Below, piece by piece: positions 23,119-33,841 of a stretch of 64,000 nucleotides of DNA. Under the pieces are notes generated by a model. It worked only from the letters and a program-made list of their open reading frames with translations. It made no database searches and was not told where the DNA came from. The position numbers and the translations under genes were made by a program. The DNA comes from Bidens hawaiensis (Eukaryota > Streptophyta > Magnoliopsida > Asterales > Asteraceae). The DNA lies in NCBI GenBank assembly GCA_021521415.1, contig JAIQDT010003006.1:1-64000 (forward strand). The letters are read 5' to 3'. Position 1 is the stretch's first letter. Each line of letters starts with the position of its first letter.

Positions 23119-24249
23119 TAACTGTTCATCAATTTGTAGTTCCTCCAAAGGGACTACTTGGGTTTCATCAGATAGGCATTTCTTCAAATTTGATACGTGG
23201 AATACATCGTGTACGCCACTGAGTTCTGTTGGTAGGCCCAGTCGGTACGCCACCGGACCAATGCGCTCAGTTATCCGGTACGGACCAACATATCGTGGGT
23301 TGAGTTTGTTTCGCTTACCAAAGCGAACCACACCTTTCCAAGGTGAGACTTTGAGTAACACCCGATCGTTCACTTGAAATTCGAGAGGTTTTCGGCGCTT
23401 GTCGGCGTAACTCTTTTGGCGATCTCGTGCTGCTGCCATGCGATTTCGGATTTGAACAATCTTTTCCGAGGTTTCGAGTACCAGTTCCGGACCAGTTATT
23501 TGGCTATCACCCACCTCTGCCCAGCAGAGTGGTGATCGACACTTTCGTCCGTACAGCGCTTCAAACGGCGCTGCCTTAATACTTGCGTGGTAGCTGTTAT
23601 TATACGAAAACTCTACCAAGGGTAAGTGGGGTTCCCAACTTTTTCCGAAATCTAAGACGCATGCCCGCAACATATCCTCCAGGGTCTGAATAGTCCGTTC
23701 ACTTTGCCCATCCGTCTGAGGATGGTATGCTGTACTCATATCGAGACGGGTGCCCAGTGCGCTTTGCAGCGACTTCCAAAAGTGCGAGGTGAAACGAGAA
23801 TCTCGATCGGAAATGATCGAGACAGGCACTCCGTGTCTAGACACCACTTCTTTCATGTATACTCGAGTCAGTCTTTCCATTTTGTCTGTTTCTTTAATCG
23901 CTAGGAAGTGTGCCGATTTAGTCAACCGGTCAGCGATCACCCAGATGGTATCGCATCCCGTCGGTGTCTTAGGCAAACCCGTAATAAAGTCCATTGAGAT
24001 GTGTTCCCATTTCCACATTGGGAGTTCCGGTTGTTGCAGTAGACCAGATGGTTTCTGGTATTCTATCTTGACTCTGGCACAAGTCAAACATTTGCTCACG
24101 TAGGTGGCAATGTCGGCTTTCATGATCGGCCACCAGTAAAGTGCCTTTAAATCATGATACATTTTATCTGAGCCAGGTGGATAGAATATCGGGACTTGTG
24201 AGCTTCGTCCATCACTAGAGTTCTCAACTCTCCGTATCGTGGAACCCAA
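23119..24249 (-). pseudogene. Gypsy integrase
   Basis: The integrase joins element DNA to the chromosome. The zinc-binding part shows the C-x2-C pair (CLTCARVK). The DDE core is visible as D in [10 protein letters not shown] in IISDRDSRF and E in [13 protein letters not shown]. Downstream are a GPY/F-like module ([10 protein letters not shown]) and the start of the chromodomain (HVSNLKKCL). The HH half of the zinc motif lies in the previous frame, across a frameshift near 24180; a second frameshift near 23118 ends this frame early. The ORF runs on in the wrong frame to 22987. Confidence 0.92.
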
Positions 24250-24868
24250 ATCCGGTTCTCAAAATATCGGACCCCGTCCAATCTGGTTTCAAGTTGCTTG
24301 CTCATGCCCCGCATGAGTTCCGATGGAAGATTATCATCTTTCAAAGCTTCCAGTTGCGCATCGCGAATCTGATCGGGTAAGCTGCTATGAATCGTGAGTT
24401 GCAATGCTCTCACCCGTCTGGGTTTATCCGTTTCTTTTCTGCTGAGGGCGTCGGCCACCACGTTGGCCTTGCCAGGGTGGTACTTGATGGCACAATCATA
24501 ATCTTTAAGCAGCTCGACCCAACGACGCTGTCGCATGTTCAGCTCCTTCTGATCATAGATATGTTGGAGACTCTTGTGGTCGGTGTAAATGGTAAACTTG
24601 GTACCGTACAAGTAATGCCTCCATATCTTAAGAGCAAACACTACAGCTCCGAGTTCCAAATCATGGGTCGTGTAGTTCTTCTCGTGAACCCGTAGTTGTC
24701 GAGAGGCGTAGGCTATAACCTTCTCGAGTTGCATCAACACACAACCGAGACCTTGTATAGATGCGTCACAGTGTACCTCAAAATTTTCCGTTCCCTCGGG
24801 GAGGGCTAAAATAGGGGCGCTACAAAGCTTGGTTTTCAACAGTTGAAAAGCGGATTCTTGCGCGTCAC
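24180..24868 (-). pseudogene. Gypsy RNase H
   Basis: The segment starts in [15 protein letters not shown] and has the catalytic-type elements [10 protein letters not shown], the [11 protein letters not shown] helix and YTDHKSLQ, followed by [12 protein letters not shown]. RNase H removes the RNA strand of the RNA-DNA hybrid during reverse transcription. The upstream frame change is near 24868, next to the RT segment. The downstream one is near 24180, after which the frame reads to a stop at 24147. Confidence 0.9.
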
Positions 24869-26180
24869 CCAGTTGTACTTAGTGCCCTTGTGAGTCAAAG
24901 CGGTGAGGGGTTGAGCAATCTTTGAAAATCCCTCGATGAAACGCCGGTAGTAGCCGGCCAGTCCTAGGAATTGTCGCACCTCAGTCGGAGTCTTAGGTGC
25001 TTCCCAGTTTTTGATGGCCTCTACCTTACCGGGATCGACGTGGATACCATTCTCGTTGATCACATGTCCTAAAAAGTGAACCTCGCGAAGCCAAAATTCA
25101 CATTTCGAGAGTTTAGCATACAGTTGTTCCTTCTTCAGTAGTTCCAGAATTATCCTTAAGTTCTCTTCGTGGTCAGTCTCGTTCTTGGAGTAGACGAGAA
25201 TATCATCAATGAAAACAATCACGAACTTGTCGAGGTACGCCTTGCATACTCGATTCATGAGATCCATAAATACGGCTAGTGCGTTGGTTAGGCCAAAAGG
25301 CATAACCGAAAACTCGTAGTGACCATACCGTGTTCTGAAAGCCGTCTTTGAAATATCTTCTTCGCGCACTCTCAGCTGGTGGTAACCGGATCGTAGATCG
25401 ATCTTCGAGTAGTAACTCGATCCCTGAAGCTGGTCAAACAAATCATCAATTCGGGGTAAAGGATAACGGTTCTTGACCGTCACCTTGTTCAACTCCCGGT
25501 AGTCGATGCACATTCGGAAAGTCCCGTCTTTCTTTCGGACAAACAAGACAGGGGCTCCCCATGGCGATGAGCTAGGTCGGATAAAACCTTTATCCAACAA
25601 ATCTTGCAACTGAGTGGACAACTCCTGAAGATCCGCCGGTGCGAGTCGATACAGGGCTCGTGCTATGGGTGCTGCACCGGGTGTCAACTCGATTTGGAAT
25701 TCGACTTGACGAATAGGAGGGAGTCCGGGCAAATCCTCCGGGAAAACTTCCGGAAAGTCTCGCACAACCGGTATGTCCTCAATTCGTTTCTCCTCCGCGG
25801 GTTTCTCAACAATTTGCGCCAAAATTGCCGGATGACCCTTTCGTAGATACTTCTGTGCCTTCAACAGGGTAATGACGCTGGTGGTCATGCCGCTTCTCTC
25901 GCCTCGGACCGAAATGATCTCGCCGGAAGGGGTGGTAATATGGACTATCTTATCATGGCATATAATCTCCGCTCGGTTCTCGGATAACCAGTCCATGCCG
26001 ACAACGATATCGAAACTACTAAGCGTAAAAGGAATAAGGTCGATGTCAAAGACATGACCTGACAGTTTCAACTTACATCCCGCAAGTATATGAGTTGTTA
26101 TTACAGTTTTACCGTTAGCTAATTCAATAGGAAACTTAGCGTCTAACGGGGTTGGAGTAAGGTCTAAAAGTTGGCTAAAA
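24869..26180 (-). pseudogene. Gypsy protease C-part and reverse transcriptase
   Basis: This frame carries the second half of the aspartic protease ([17 protein letters not shown]) and a full RT. RT motifs in order are [66 protein letters not shown] and the active-site box FIDDILVYS. The usual Pro in FGLTNAPAVF is Ala here. The thumb and connection segment ends in [15 protein letters not shown]. Frame breaks lie at the upstream A-run (26181-26188) and at about 24868. Confidence 0.92.
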
Positions 26181-26660
26181 GTTTTTTGACACAAAACTCC
26201 TATCAGCTCCAGCGTCAAACAAAACAGAAGCAAAACAATCGTTTACAGGGAACTTACCAGACACCACATGCGGATCATTGCGGGCTTGACCTGATCCAAT
26301 CACGAACGCTCTTCCTTTGCCATTTCCTCCACCATTACTGCCACTTCCATTACCCCCATTATTGTCATTCTGTTTCAGCTTGGGGCAATCCTTCCGGAAA
26401 TGACCTTCCTGTCCACATTCAAAACATCCCTTAGTCGTCATCGGTGGCTTAGGAGCACCCTTCGCCGCAAGGTCAACTCTACATTCATTCGCCTGGTGAC
26501 CTATCTTTCCGCATCTTTGACACTTGACACGGTCACACTGACCAACATGATGAAAGTTGCACCTGTTGCACTTTGGATATTTCCCAGCATATCCGCTCGA
26601 AACCTGCCCGCTACCGTTGTTGTTGTTGTTGTTGTTGTGATTCTGAGTGTTGAAAACTCC
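26181..26660 (-). pseudogene. Gypsy gag zinc knuckles and protease start
   Basis: Two canonical CCHC knuckles are visible, CQRCGKIGHQANEC and CFECGQEGHFRKDC, preceded by a Cys/His-rich CNRCNFHHVGQC. A Gly/Asn-rich linker leads to the protease active-site region, which reads FDAGADRSF where the family usually has D-S/T-G. The frame hits a stop at 26175 because of an apparent extra base in the run of six A (minus strand), and is out of frame with gag upstream from about 26660. Confidence 0.88.
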
Positions 26661-27009
26661 GAGTAAATTCGGGCTTACGGTAGTGGTGTTGCGGTGGGAG
26701 GTTTGAGGATGAAGTTCTGGTGTTGTCAAACTTTCTCTTCCCGCTGTTCGGGTTGCTGTTGTTGTTACTGTTGCTGACGTGGTCATTACTCGGGTTGTCA
26801 CGGGCTTTAACAGTCGAACCCCTCGGTGGTAACGCACCCTGGGTCACAGCCTGATCCGTCAGTTTGTGAGCCAAACGGATCGCTTGCTGGATCGTGGCTG
26901 GTCTGGAAGACGTCACCATACCCTGAATCTGTGGTGCTAACCCATCAATGTACATCTCTATCCTCTTGCTCGGCGGATCCACCATCCGCGGACACATCAC
27001 AGCCACATA
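26661..27009 (-). pseudogene. Gypsy gag C-terminal fragment
   Basis: The frame reads PSKRIEMYIDGLAPQIQGMV and IQQAIRLAHKLTDQAV, which match the C-terminal part of the plant chromovirus gag core. There is no ATG: a stop (TAA) lies just upstream at about 27010-27012. The larger N-terminal gag core that should precede it is missing, so gag is internally deleted. Confidence 0.85.
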
Positions 27010-27137
27010 TTAGTCTAAATAAAAATTCATGATTAAAACCATTGTATTCGCTACAAAGTATTCCCAATCAATCCTTAAAATCATAGAAAAATAATAGTTA
27101 GGATGGAGACAACCCCTCCATCTAAGTATCATCATCA
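27010..27137 (-). other. Non-coding gap at gag deletion
   Basis: AT-rich sequence with stops in all minus-strand frames, between the upstream ORF and the surviving gag tail. The right-hand break of the gag deletion probably lies near 27010. Confidence 0.5.
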
Positions 27138-27890
27138 CTAGATGTCGTCATCTGAGGACACTTCCGAATGTGCCTCCTTCTCAGCCGGTTCTTCCTCCGG
27201 TTCTTCTTCGGGTTCCTCCTTGGGATCCTCCTCAGGCTCCTCTTCGGGATCTTCTTCAGGTTCTACTTCAGGCTCTGCCTCGGGCTCGGCCTCAGGCTCT
27301 GCCTCAGGTTCTGCTGCGTTCTGAGCAAGTTGCATTTGTAGGATATCGCAACGTTCTAACGCTATTTCGGTTCGGGTCCTTGCTTCTTGGAGTTGCTCTT
27401 TCAAGTCTATCATTTCGGCTTGCATCTTCATCATAACCTTCATCTGTTGATCACTAGTCTCTTGCATTTCTTTCATTGCCGCTGCCATGCGGGCAATCTC
27501 CTCCTGAGTCTCGGTTCCTTATTTAAACAGTCTGGAAACATTTTCTCTCGTGTAGCGCATGTAACCCACATCACGCTCCAAACAAGAAACGACAGCTGCG
27601 AGAACTCGCTCCACAGGTTCGGTTATGGGTGGTAGAGTGTTAGGGTAAGCAGGGTGGTTCGGGTGAGGCAATGGGGGAACTTGTTCACGGTAGACCATAC
27701 GTCTGATCATGTTGGGGTACCAATCCCAGCTAACGTCGTTTTCATACAGGCCTCCGGATAGGCGGTACCTCTTCGGTGCGGGAGCTTCGAGTTCCGGGAC
27801 TACGTGGGGTGGCGAGGCAGTAGGTAACTGCGGTTCCTTCCCGTGAGCATGCGTCATCGAATCGGATGATGATGAGGGTGGCGTCGACAT
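27138..27890 (-). pseudogene. Unrecognised ORF upstream of gag, one in-frame stop
   Basis: This is one reading frame of about 250 codons from ATG at 27888-27890, interrupted by TAA at 27519-27521; both halves are in the same frame. The N-terminal third is Ser/Pro-rich; the middle carries VSWDWYPNMIRRMVY and PPLPHPNHPAYPNTLPP. After the stop a likely coiled coil follows (MKEMQETSDQQMKVMMKMQ...), then a Glu-Pro repeat tract of about 45 residues and an acidic end, SSDDDI. I do not recognise it as gag. It sits between the primer site and gag, so it could be an accessory protein or a lineage-specific gag extension. Confidence 0.6.
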
Positions 27891-28046
27891 TCCTACAGGT
27901 AAGCCGTGTATATGCGCGCGTATGAGTGAAGGAGGTAAAGAAATAAGATTTCAAGACTACACAAACCTATGCAGTGCGTATCATTATAACTAATGGGTCA
28001 TCGCGGTTATAGTCTAGTATGCATGCAGCTTCTAGTTCGCTATAAC
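27891..28046 (-). other. Gypsy 5' leader
   Basis: The untranslated stretch between the primer site and the first ORF of the element. I see no distinct motif in it. Confidence 0.6.
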
Positions 28047-28061
28047 CTGGCTCTGATACCA
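28047..28061 (-). promoter_or_regulatory. Gypsy primer binding site (tRNA-iMet)
   Basis: On the minus strand TGGTATCAGAGCCAG follows the LTR end by three bases. It matches the complement of the plant initiator tRNA-Met 3' end, the usual primer for this group. Confidence 0.9.
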
Positions 28062-28064
28062 ATA

Positions 28065-30886
28065 TGTCACACCCTCAAAATCCACTAACGGAGTTTTACC
28101 GTCAGAGGGTGTGAACTGGCAGGATCGGAATCATTAGTTATAATCAAACCAAAGAAAAACGTTTAAATGTAAATAAGTGCGGAAGCGTAAAACCTTAATT
28201 CAAAAGTTGCGTCACGCAGGACGACTTAAAACCAAATGTAACTGTTAAAATTAAGTTTGCAGAATAAAGATGTTTTCAATTAATGCATGCTCCTAAACCG
28301 CGCGCCCGCCTCGGCTACCTGAGAATAACATACTAAAAGTGTCAACACATGGTTGGTGAGTTCACAAGTTAAATAAGATAAATCGTTTAGCGTTTTGCGT
28401 AACCTCGTTACGGCGTTTCAGTGTTGCGTAACCTCGTTACGACGTTTAAGTGTTGCGTAACCTCGTTACGACGTTTAAGTGTTGCGTAACCTCGTTACGA
28501 CGTTTAAGTGTTGCGTAACCTCGTTACGACGTTTAAGTGTTGCGTAACCTCGTTATGACGTTTAAGTGTTGCGTAACCTCGCTACGACGTTTAAGTGTTG
28601 CGTAACCTCGTTACGACGTTTAAGTGTTTTGCATTACCAGATAGTGTTATGTCAAATTATATATCGATAGGTAGCTAATCTATACAACAAGTATCGCTAA
28701 GTGGTTCGCGACCGAAGCTGACTGTTTATCAAGTGCCCGTCACCAGGTCAATCCAGACCATGGTAAGTGTTAGCCAAAATTACACCCACTCAACCTCCAG
28801 TTGAGCTTAACGTCGGGTGGGGTTTGTCAAACCCAGTAGTACTACTCAACAGTGACTCGCTATTCCAAATATTAACCGGTCCGATGTGTGGGACTTCAAA
28901 TGTTACGTTTGCCGCTTAGCCTTTACAAGTGATATATAATTTATAACAAAATCTTAAATATGCGTTTATCTCAGAAAATATGTTTATCGGAGTATGTTAT
29001 CTCCCCCAAGTGAAAAACGTTTGAAAACAGTTCAAAGAGCGGGGTAAGTGAAACTCACTGTTTGCGAAGACTATCCCGATCTAGATCACCAAGTGATGCG
29101 CGTCGTAGAAACTCTCTAGCGTTCTAAATAACAAAGAGATTTTCTAAGTATCGGTACGTTTAACGAGTCTCTAGACTCGGCACATAATACCTATGCACGT
29201 AACAGATTTAGTGTTTCGTTTGTGAATTGTGTGTGACTTAAACAAGTACAATTGTGATACGATACATGAGTGAGCAATTACTTTCGTGTCACGTACTAAC
29301 AACATACTTTACTAGCAATTTTCCCCGTAAGGGCATTTTGGTCAACAAACAAAGATTAACTAACCATTATTCCCGTAAGGGCATTTTGGTCAATTCATGG
29401 CAATCAATTAACAATTATTCCCCGCAAGGGTATTTTGGTCAAAAAACAACAATTATATAAAAACTATCATATTTCATGCATTTTTACACAACTCAGCAGC
29501 TAGTTTCGTTATGACAGAAATTCTACTTGAAAGATTGCACTAGTTCACCGATCATAACGTCTCAATTAATTCACCAAAAATTACCACAGAAGCATACATA
29601 TCTTAGGTTTCGAGAACATATTTTATCTTATTTTTATTCCACATATTTTTCTTATAATGACCAAAACATTACAGCTAACTCATATCAGTCAGATTCATGT
29701 GCAACAGAATGTTATTTGCAATTCCCATTAAACGAAAAATCCAATAAATGCAAGACCACTTGGGTTTGGTTCCTAACTCAATGAGTCAACTTCCAGAAGT
29801 GGAACCAACCCAATTGGTCTCGTAGTTCATGAGATATAACATTTACAACATAACCTAACAGCAGGTCTAACAGCTCAGCTTTGCATCACGTTTTTGTAAA
29901 ATCATAAAAGTATACTTCCACTTATCCAAAAATTACGAATTTATACTTTATAGAAACTAGACTCAACCTAGTTTACTGCAGTACCCACAATCTCAATCAA
30001 TTTTCACGTTTACACTTCGTTACAGTTAGTTAAACATCGTATATACATTCTGTCCAGAATCTGTTCACATCAAAACTCAACATAATAACAATCTATGAAC
30101 TATCATGCATCCATATAACCCTCTAGACACTATAACTACTATCCATGCATATCACTTACACCATACATACAAGATTAGGGTTTGTGTTTTAATTCAAATC
30201 AAAGACAACAATCAATCAAGCAACAACATCAATACTAGTTATCAATCATCATGAATTCAACAACCACCATGTTAACTCATACATACATAAGAAAATCGGC
30301 TGCCTAGGGTTTTTGATTAACCCATTAAACATCAAAATCAAACAACAAGAAGATAAAGGATGATCAATTATACCTTCCTAGCACCTAGTTCTTGGATTAA
30401 ACACTTGATTAAGGCTTGAATGTGTGTATGGAAGTGACGGCAGCCAAGGGTGAGGTGGGAGCTTGTTCCGATCGGGATTTTGAAGAAAGAATAATAATAG
30501 GTTAGGGTTTAGTTAAGGATATATTTATAATAATACAAGTTACACTCTAGTCCCTAATCTTTCAAGTGTTACATCTCTAGCCTAAACTAGTTGGTTCTTG
30601 TTTCTTGTTTAACATTCCACATAACAATCAAGTAACACACATATACCTAACACATAATTATCACATAATTAGTGTTTTGACGTTTGTCGTTTATTTATCA
30701 ATCGTTCGCGTCAACTCGTTTGCGTTTCGGTGCAAATCCCGAAAGACTATACATGTAGTAAGTGTTAAGCGTCATTTAAACCCTAGTTTAAATGTAATGA
30801 AGTGTGCGTTATAGATTCAACGATCTTAAAGTTTGAATTGACGGAGTTGAGTTAACGGGGTTAACCTGAAATTGACGATTGTCACA
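28065..30886 (-). mobile_element. 5' LTR of the gypsy element (2822 bp)
   Basis: Full-length LTR with ends TGTCACACCC and GATTGTCACA on the plus strand. It keeps the region deleted in the 3' LTR and holds the longest minisatellite of the four LTR copies. The SAUR spacer resumes directly after GTATA at 30887. The ORFs at 29254, 29527 and 30605 recur in each LTR copy and are not treated as genes. Confidence 0.93.
28395..28626. repeat. 29-bp minisatellite, 8 copies, in 5' LTR
   Basis: Eight monomers with the CGTAAC-CTC-GTTACG dyad. Monomer 6 (GTTATGACG) and monomer 7 (GCTACGACG) have substitutions that break the dyad. Confidence 0.95.
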
Positions 30887-30891
30887 GTATA
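30887..30891. repeat. Right target-site duplication GTATA
   Basis: GTATA directly after the 5' LTR, matching GTATA at 20410-20414. A 5-bp duplication is the norm for gypsy integrases. The following CCATTTGTCACTATTCGCATT continues the SAUR spacer. Confidence 0.9.
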
Positions 30892-31138
30892 CCATTTGTC
30901 ACTATTCGCATTACGGTTCATAGCTACTCTCTGATAAATTTCAATCACAACCGTTATTCTAAACCTAATTATACAACTAATAAGTCTTTATTTCAAAGAA
31001 ATTTAGCATGTGCTTCTATGATCGTCGAAATTCTTCTACCTGGATTCACGAGTGTATGTGTTAGGCGTTAAAGGTACCGAAAGATTCTTTCTAGGTCTAT
31101 GGAGACACGAATCATAAGCGGATAAAACAGTCACTATA

Positions 31139-31140
<2 letters not shown>

Positions 31141-31195
<55 letters not shown>
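31141..31195. repeat. (AT)n microsatellite in first SAUR spacer
   Basis: About 27 AT dinucleotides. The same place in the other units holds only a short AT run followed by TTTTTATG, so the repeat expanded in this unit alone. Confidence 0.95.
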
Positions 31196-31199
<4 letters not shown>

Positions 31200-31789
31200 G
31201 TGTTGCCGATTTCTATATTCAGAGGTTATTGTCCTGAAATTTAACAGAACTATCTCTTAATTATATCCTAATAACGTAGATACTCCTAATATATTTATAA
31301 TTAAGGTCAATGGGTCCGTTATGTTGTAACCATGTCAGCTGAGTTTTAACAAATTGCTACGACAGGTTTACCATAATGTGAAATCTAAACCTTAAACAGG
31401 TCACATTTGAACCACACAAAAAATTCATTATAGGTTATTTGGTTAAAATGCGGAATGTCCTACATATTAAAGATTAGGCATCTAACATCAGACAGGGACC
31501 ATAAGGGATTTCCTGTTGGATATATATTGAAACAGGTCGTTCGGGTTCATAAATGTCATTCAAATTATTTTGGGTCCTTTCGATAAAGAGAGACAATTAC
31601 ATGTGAAGCTACTTTCCAATCATGTGTCAATGTCTACTATCTTGTGCAACTAGCTGACTATTTAAGCCAATCAGTATTTCAAAGCAAATCAACCACAACT
31701 TCCATACTCCAAAAAGTCTTTTACCAAGTATTTTTTCTCCATCAACAACCTTCTTGTAGAAACACTACTAAACCTTCAGAGAGAGATAA

Positions 31790-32087
31790 ATGGCCATCTT
31801 TATGCCACGGATCACACAAGCAAAACAGATTCTGAGACGATCATTCTCGAATGGAAGGAGTGCAGCAACACCCATGGACATTCGGAAAGGATATTTTGCT
31901 GTTTACTTCGCGAAGAAGAGAAAAGTCATTTCTTGTTCGTGTATCACTCTTAAGCCGGCCAGAATTTCAAGAACTACTGCAACTAGCGGAGGAACAGTTT
32001 TAGTACGACCATCCAATGGGTGGGCTCACTATTCCATGTAGTCAAAACGTATTTGCTGATCTAGCATCACGTTTCTGTGCCTTGTGA
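31790..32087 (+). pseudogene. SAUR gene 1, frameshift and nonsense
   Basis: The frame starts as MAIFMPRITQAKQILRRSFS and follows the SAUR pattern to KGYFAVY. A one-base loss near 31907 then shifts the frame. A TAG in place of the codon GAG (CAG-TTT-TAG-TAC, near 32002) is a second lesion if the frame is followed by homology. A TATA-like box and GAGACA at 31590-31595 remain upstream. It is the most diverged unit of the array and the one next to the gypsy insertion. Confidence 0.9.
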
Positions 32088-33541
32088 TACTTTATTTATC
32101 ATATAACATTTTTGTAAAGAACATCAACTAGGATCTTACACATATTTGTAAAGAGAGATTCGTAACAATTTTTAGTGAAATTCAAATTTGGAGCAATCTC
32201 AAGTTTATTGAAAAACGTATAACTTATGCTATAAGCAATCACCATTTGGATGAAATACGTATCTTACGTTCTTTAATTTTTGTAGGCTGAATTTTAACCA
32301 AATATATATACAAAAAGCGATGGAAGTGTATATGATTACTTAAGGATCTGTTTTTTTAAAAAAAAAAAGATTGAAACAAAGGGAAAGAGTCATGCGGTAA
32401 AGGTTCAATACACATATTAGTCATGCAATTGACATCAATTACAATTTCATTCGTTGTGTTTGGTTCGGCAACCACAACTATTCATTGGTGCATCACAAAC
32501 AATGTGGAATTCGAATGATTTGGAGTTCAGGCTTGACTACCCTAAGTTCTAACTGGAACTACGTGGTTAGCTGGAACGCTTCGACCCGCTAAACAAATGT
32601 TTTACGTAAAACACAGTACATGGTTAAAAACGACAAACAGGTTATGGGGGTTATGTAAATTAACTAGCATGCGACCGCAAAAGCCATATACCATTTGTCA
32701 CTATTCGCATTATGGTTCATAGCTACTCTCTGATAATTTTCAATCACAACCGTTATTCTAAACCTAATTATACAACCAATTAAGTCTTTATTTCAAAGAA
32801 ATTCAGCATGTGCTACTATGATCGTCGAAATTCTTGTATCTGGATTCACGAGTGTATGTGTTACACGTTAAAGGTGCTGAAAGATTCTTTCTAGGTCTAT
32901 GGAGACACGAATCATAAGCGGATAAAACAGTCACTATAGAATATATATACATATTTTTATGTTGCCGATTTCTATAGTCAGAGGTTATTGTGCTGAACTT
33001 TAACAGAACTATCTCTTAATTATCTACTCTTATCCTAATAACATAAATACTCCTAATATATTTGTCAATGGGTCCGTTATGTTGTAACCATGTCAGCTGA
33101 GTTTTAACAAATGGCTACGACAGGTTTGCCCAAATGTGAAATCTATGCCATAAACATGTCACATTTGAACCACACAAAAAATTCATTATAGGTTATTTGG
33201 TTTAGATGCGGAATGTCCTACATATTAAAAATTAGGCATCTAACATCAGACAGGGACCATAAGATTTCCTGTTGGATATATATTGAAACAGGTCGTTCAG
33301 GTTCATAAATGTCATTCAAATTAGTTTGGGTCCTTTCGATAAAGAGAGACAATTCCATGTGAAGCTACTTTCCAATCATGTGTCAATGTCTACTATCTTG
33401 TACAACCAGCTGGCTATTTAAGCCATTCAGTGTTTCAAAGCAAATCAACCACAACTTCCATACTCCAAAAAGTCTTTTACCGAGTCATTTTTCTCCAACA
33501 ACGTCCTTCCTGTAGAAACACTACTAAACCTTTTGAGAGAA

Positions 33542-33841
33542 ATGGCCATCTTTATGCCAAGGATTACACAAGCAAAACAGATTCTGAGACGATCATTCTC
33601 GAATGGAAGGAGTGCAGCAACACCCATGGACATTCCAAAAGGATATTTTGCAGTGTATGTCGTCGAAGAAGAGAAAAGAAAATTTCTGGTTCGTGTTTCT
33701 CTCCTAAGCAGGCCAGAATTTCAAGAACTACTGCAACTGGCGGAAGAACAGTATGAGTACGACCATCCAATGGGTGGGCTCACCATTCCATGTAGTGAAG
33801 ACGTATTTGCTGATTTAGCATCACGTTTTGGTGCCTTGTGA
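33542..33841 (+). CDS. SAUR gene 2, small auxin-up RNA protein (99 aa)
   Basis: Intact intronless SAUR. The auxin-inducible domain covers about residues 30-93, with PKGYFAVYV (32-40), [14 protein letters not shown] (58-71) and the hallmark [10 protein letters not shown] (75-84). SAUR proteins are small regulators of auxin-driven cell expansion, known to inhibit PP2C.D phosphatases and so activate plasma-membrane proton pumps; this role is inferred from family. Relative to the array consensus it differs at N12K, K13Q, G41V and R47K. ATG is chosen over an upstream in-frame TTG. GAGACA lies at 33346-33351. Confidence 0.93.
   Translation: MAIFMPRITQAKQILRRSFSNGRSAATPMDIPKGYFAVYVVEEEKRKFLVRVSLLSRPEFQELLQLAEEQYEYDHPMGGLTIPCSEDVFADLASRFGAL

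Larger units (their letters stand above)
20415..30886 (-). mobile_element. Full-span Ty3/gypsy chromovirus (Tekay-like), defective
   Basis: A complete LTR-to-LTR element on the minus strand: 5' LTR 28065-30886, primer site 28047-28061, upstream ORF, gag remnant, protease, RT, RNase H, integrase, chromodomain, 3' LTR 20415-22765. The pol order (integrase last, followed by a GPY/F motif and a chromodomain) defines chromoviruses; the subgroup name is inferred from overall resemblance. It is flanked by GTATA on both sides. One in-frame stop, at least five frameshifts and a gag deletion make it non-autonomous, while the LTRs differ by only about ten substitutions by eye, besides a 442-bp deletion and repeat-number change. 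Confidence 0.93.

Noticed and set aside
22970..24695. Several plus-strand ORFs of 66-135 codons within the gypsy pol region
   Set aside because: They are antisense shadows of integrase and RNase H codons.
27142..27324. Plus-strand Ser/Gly repeat ORF
   Set aside because: It is the complement of the Glu-Pro repeat of the minus-strand ORF and has no independent support.
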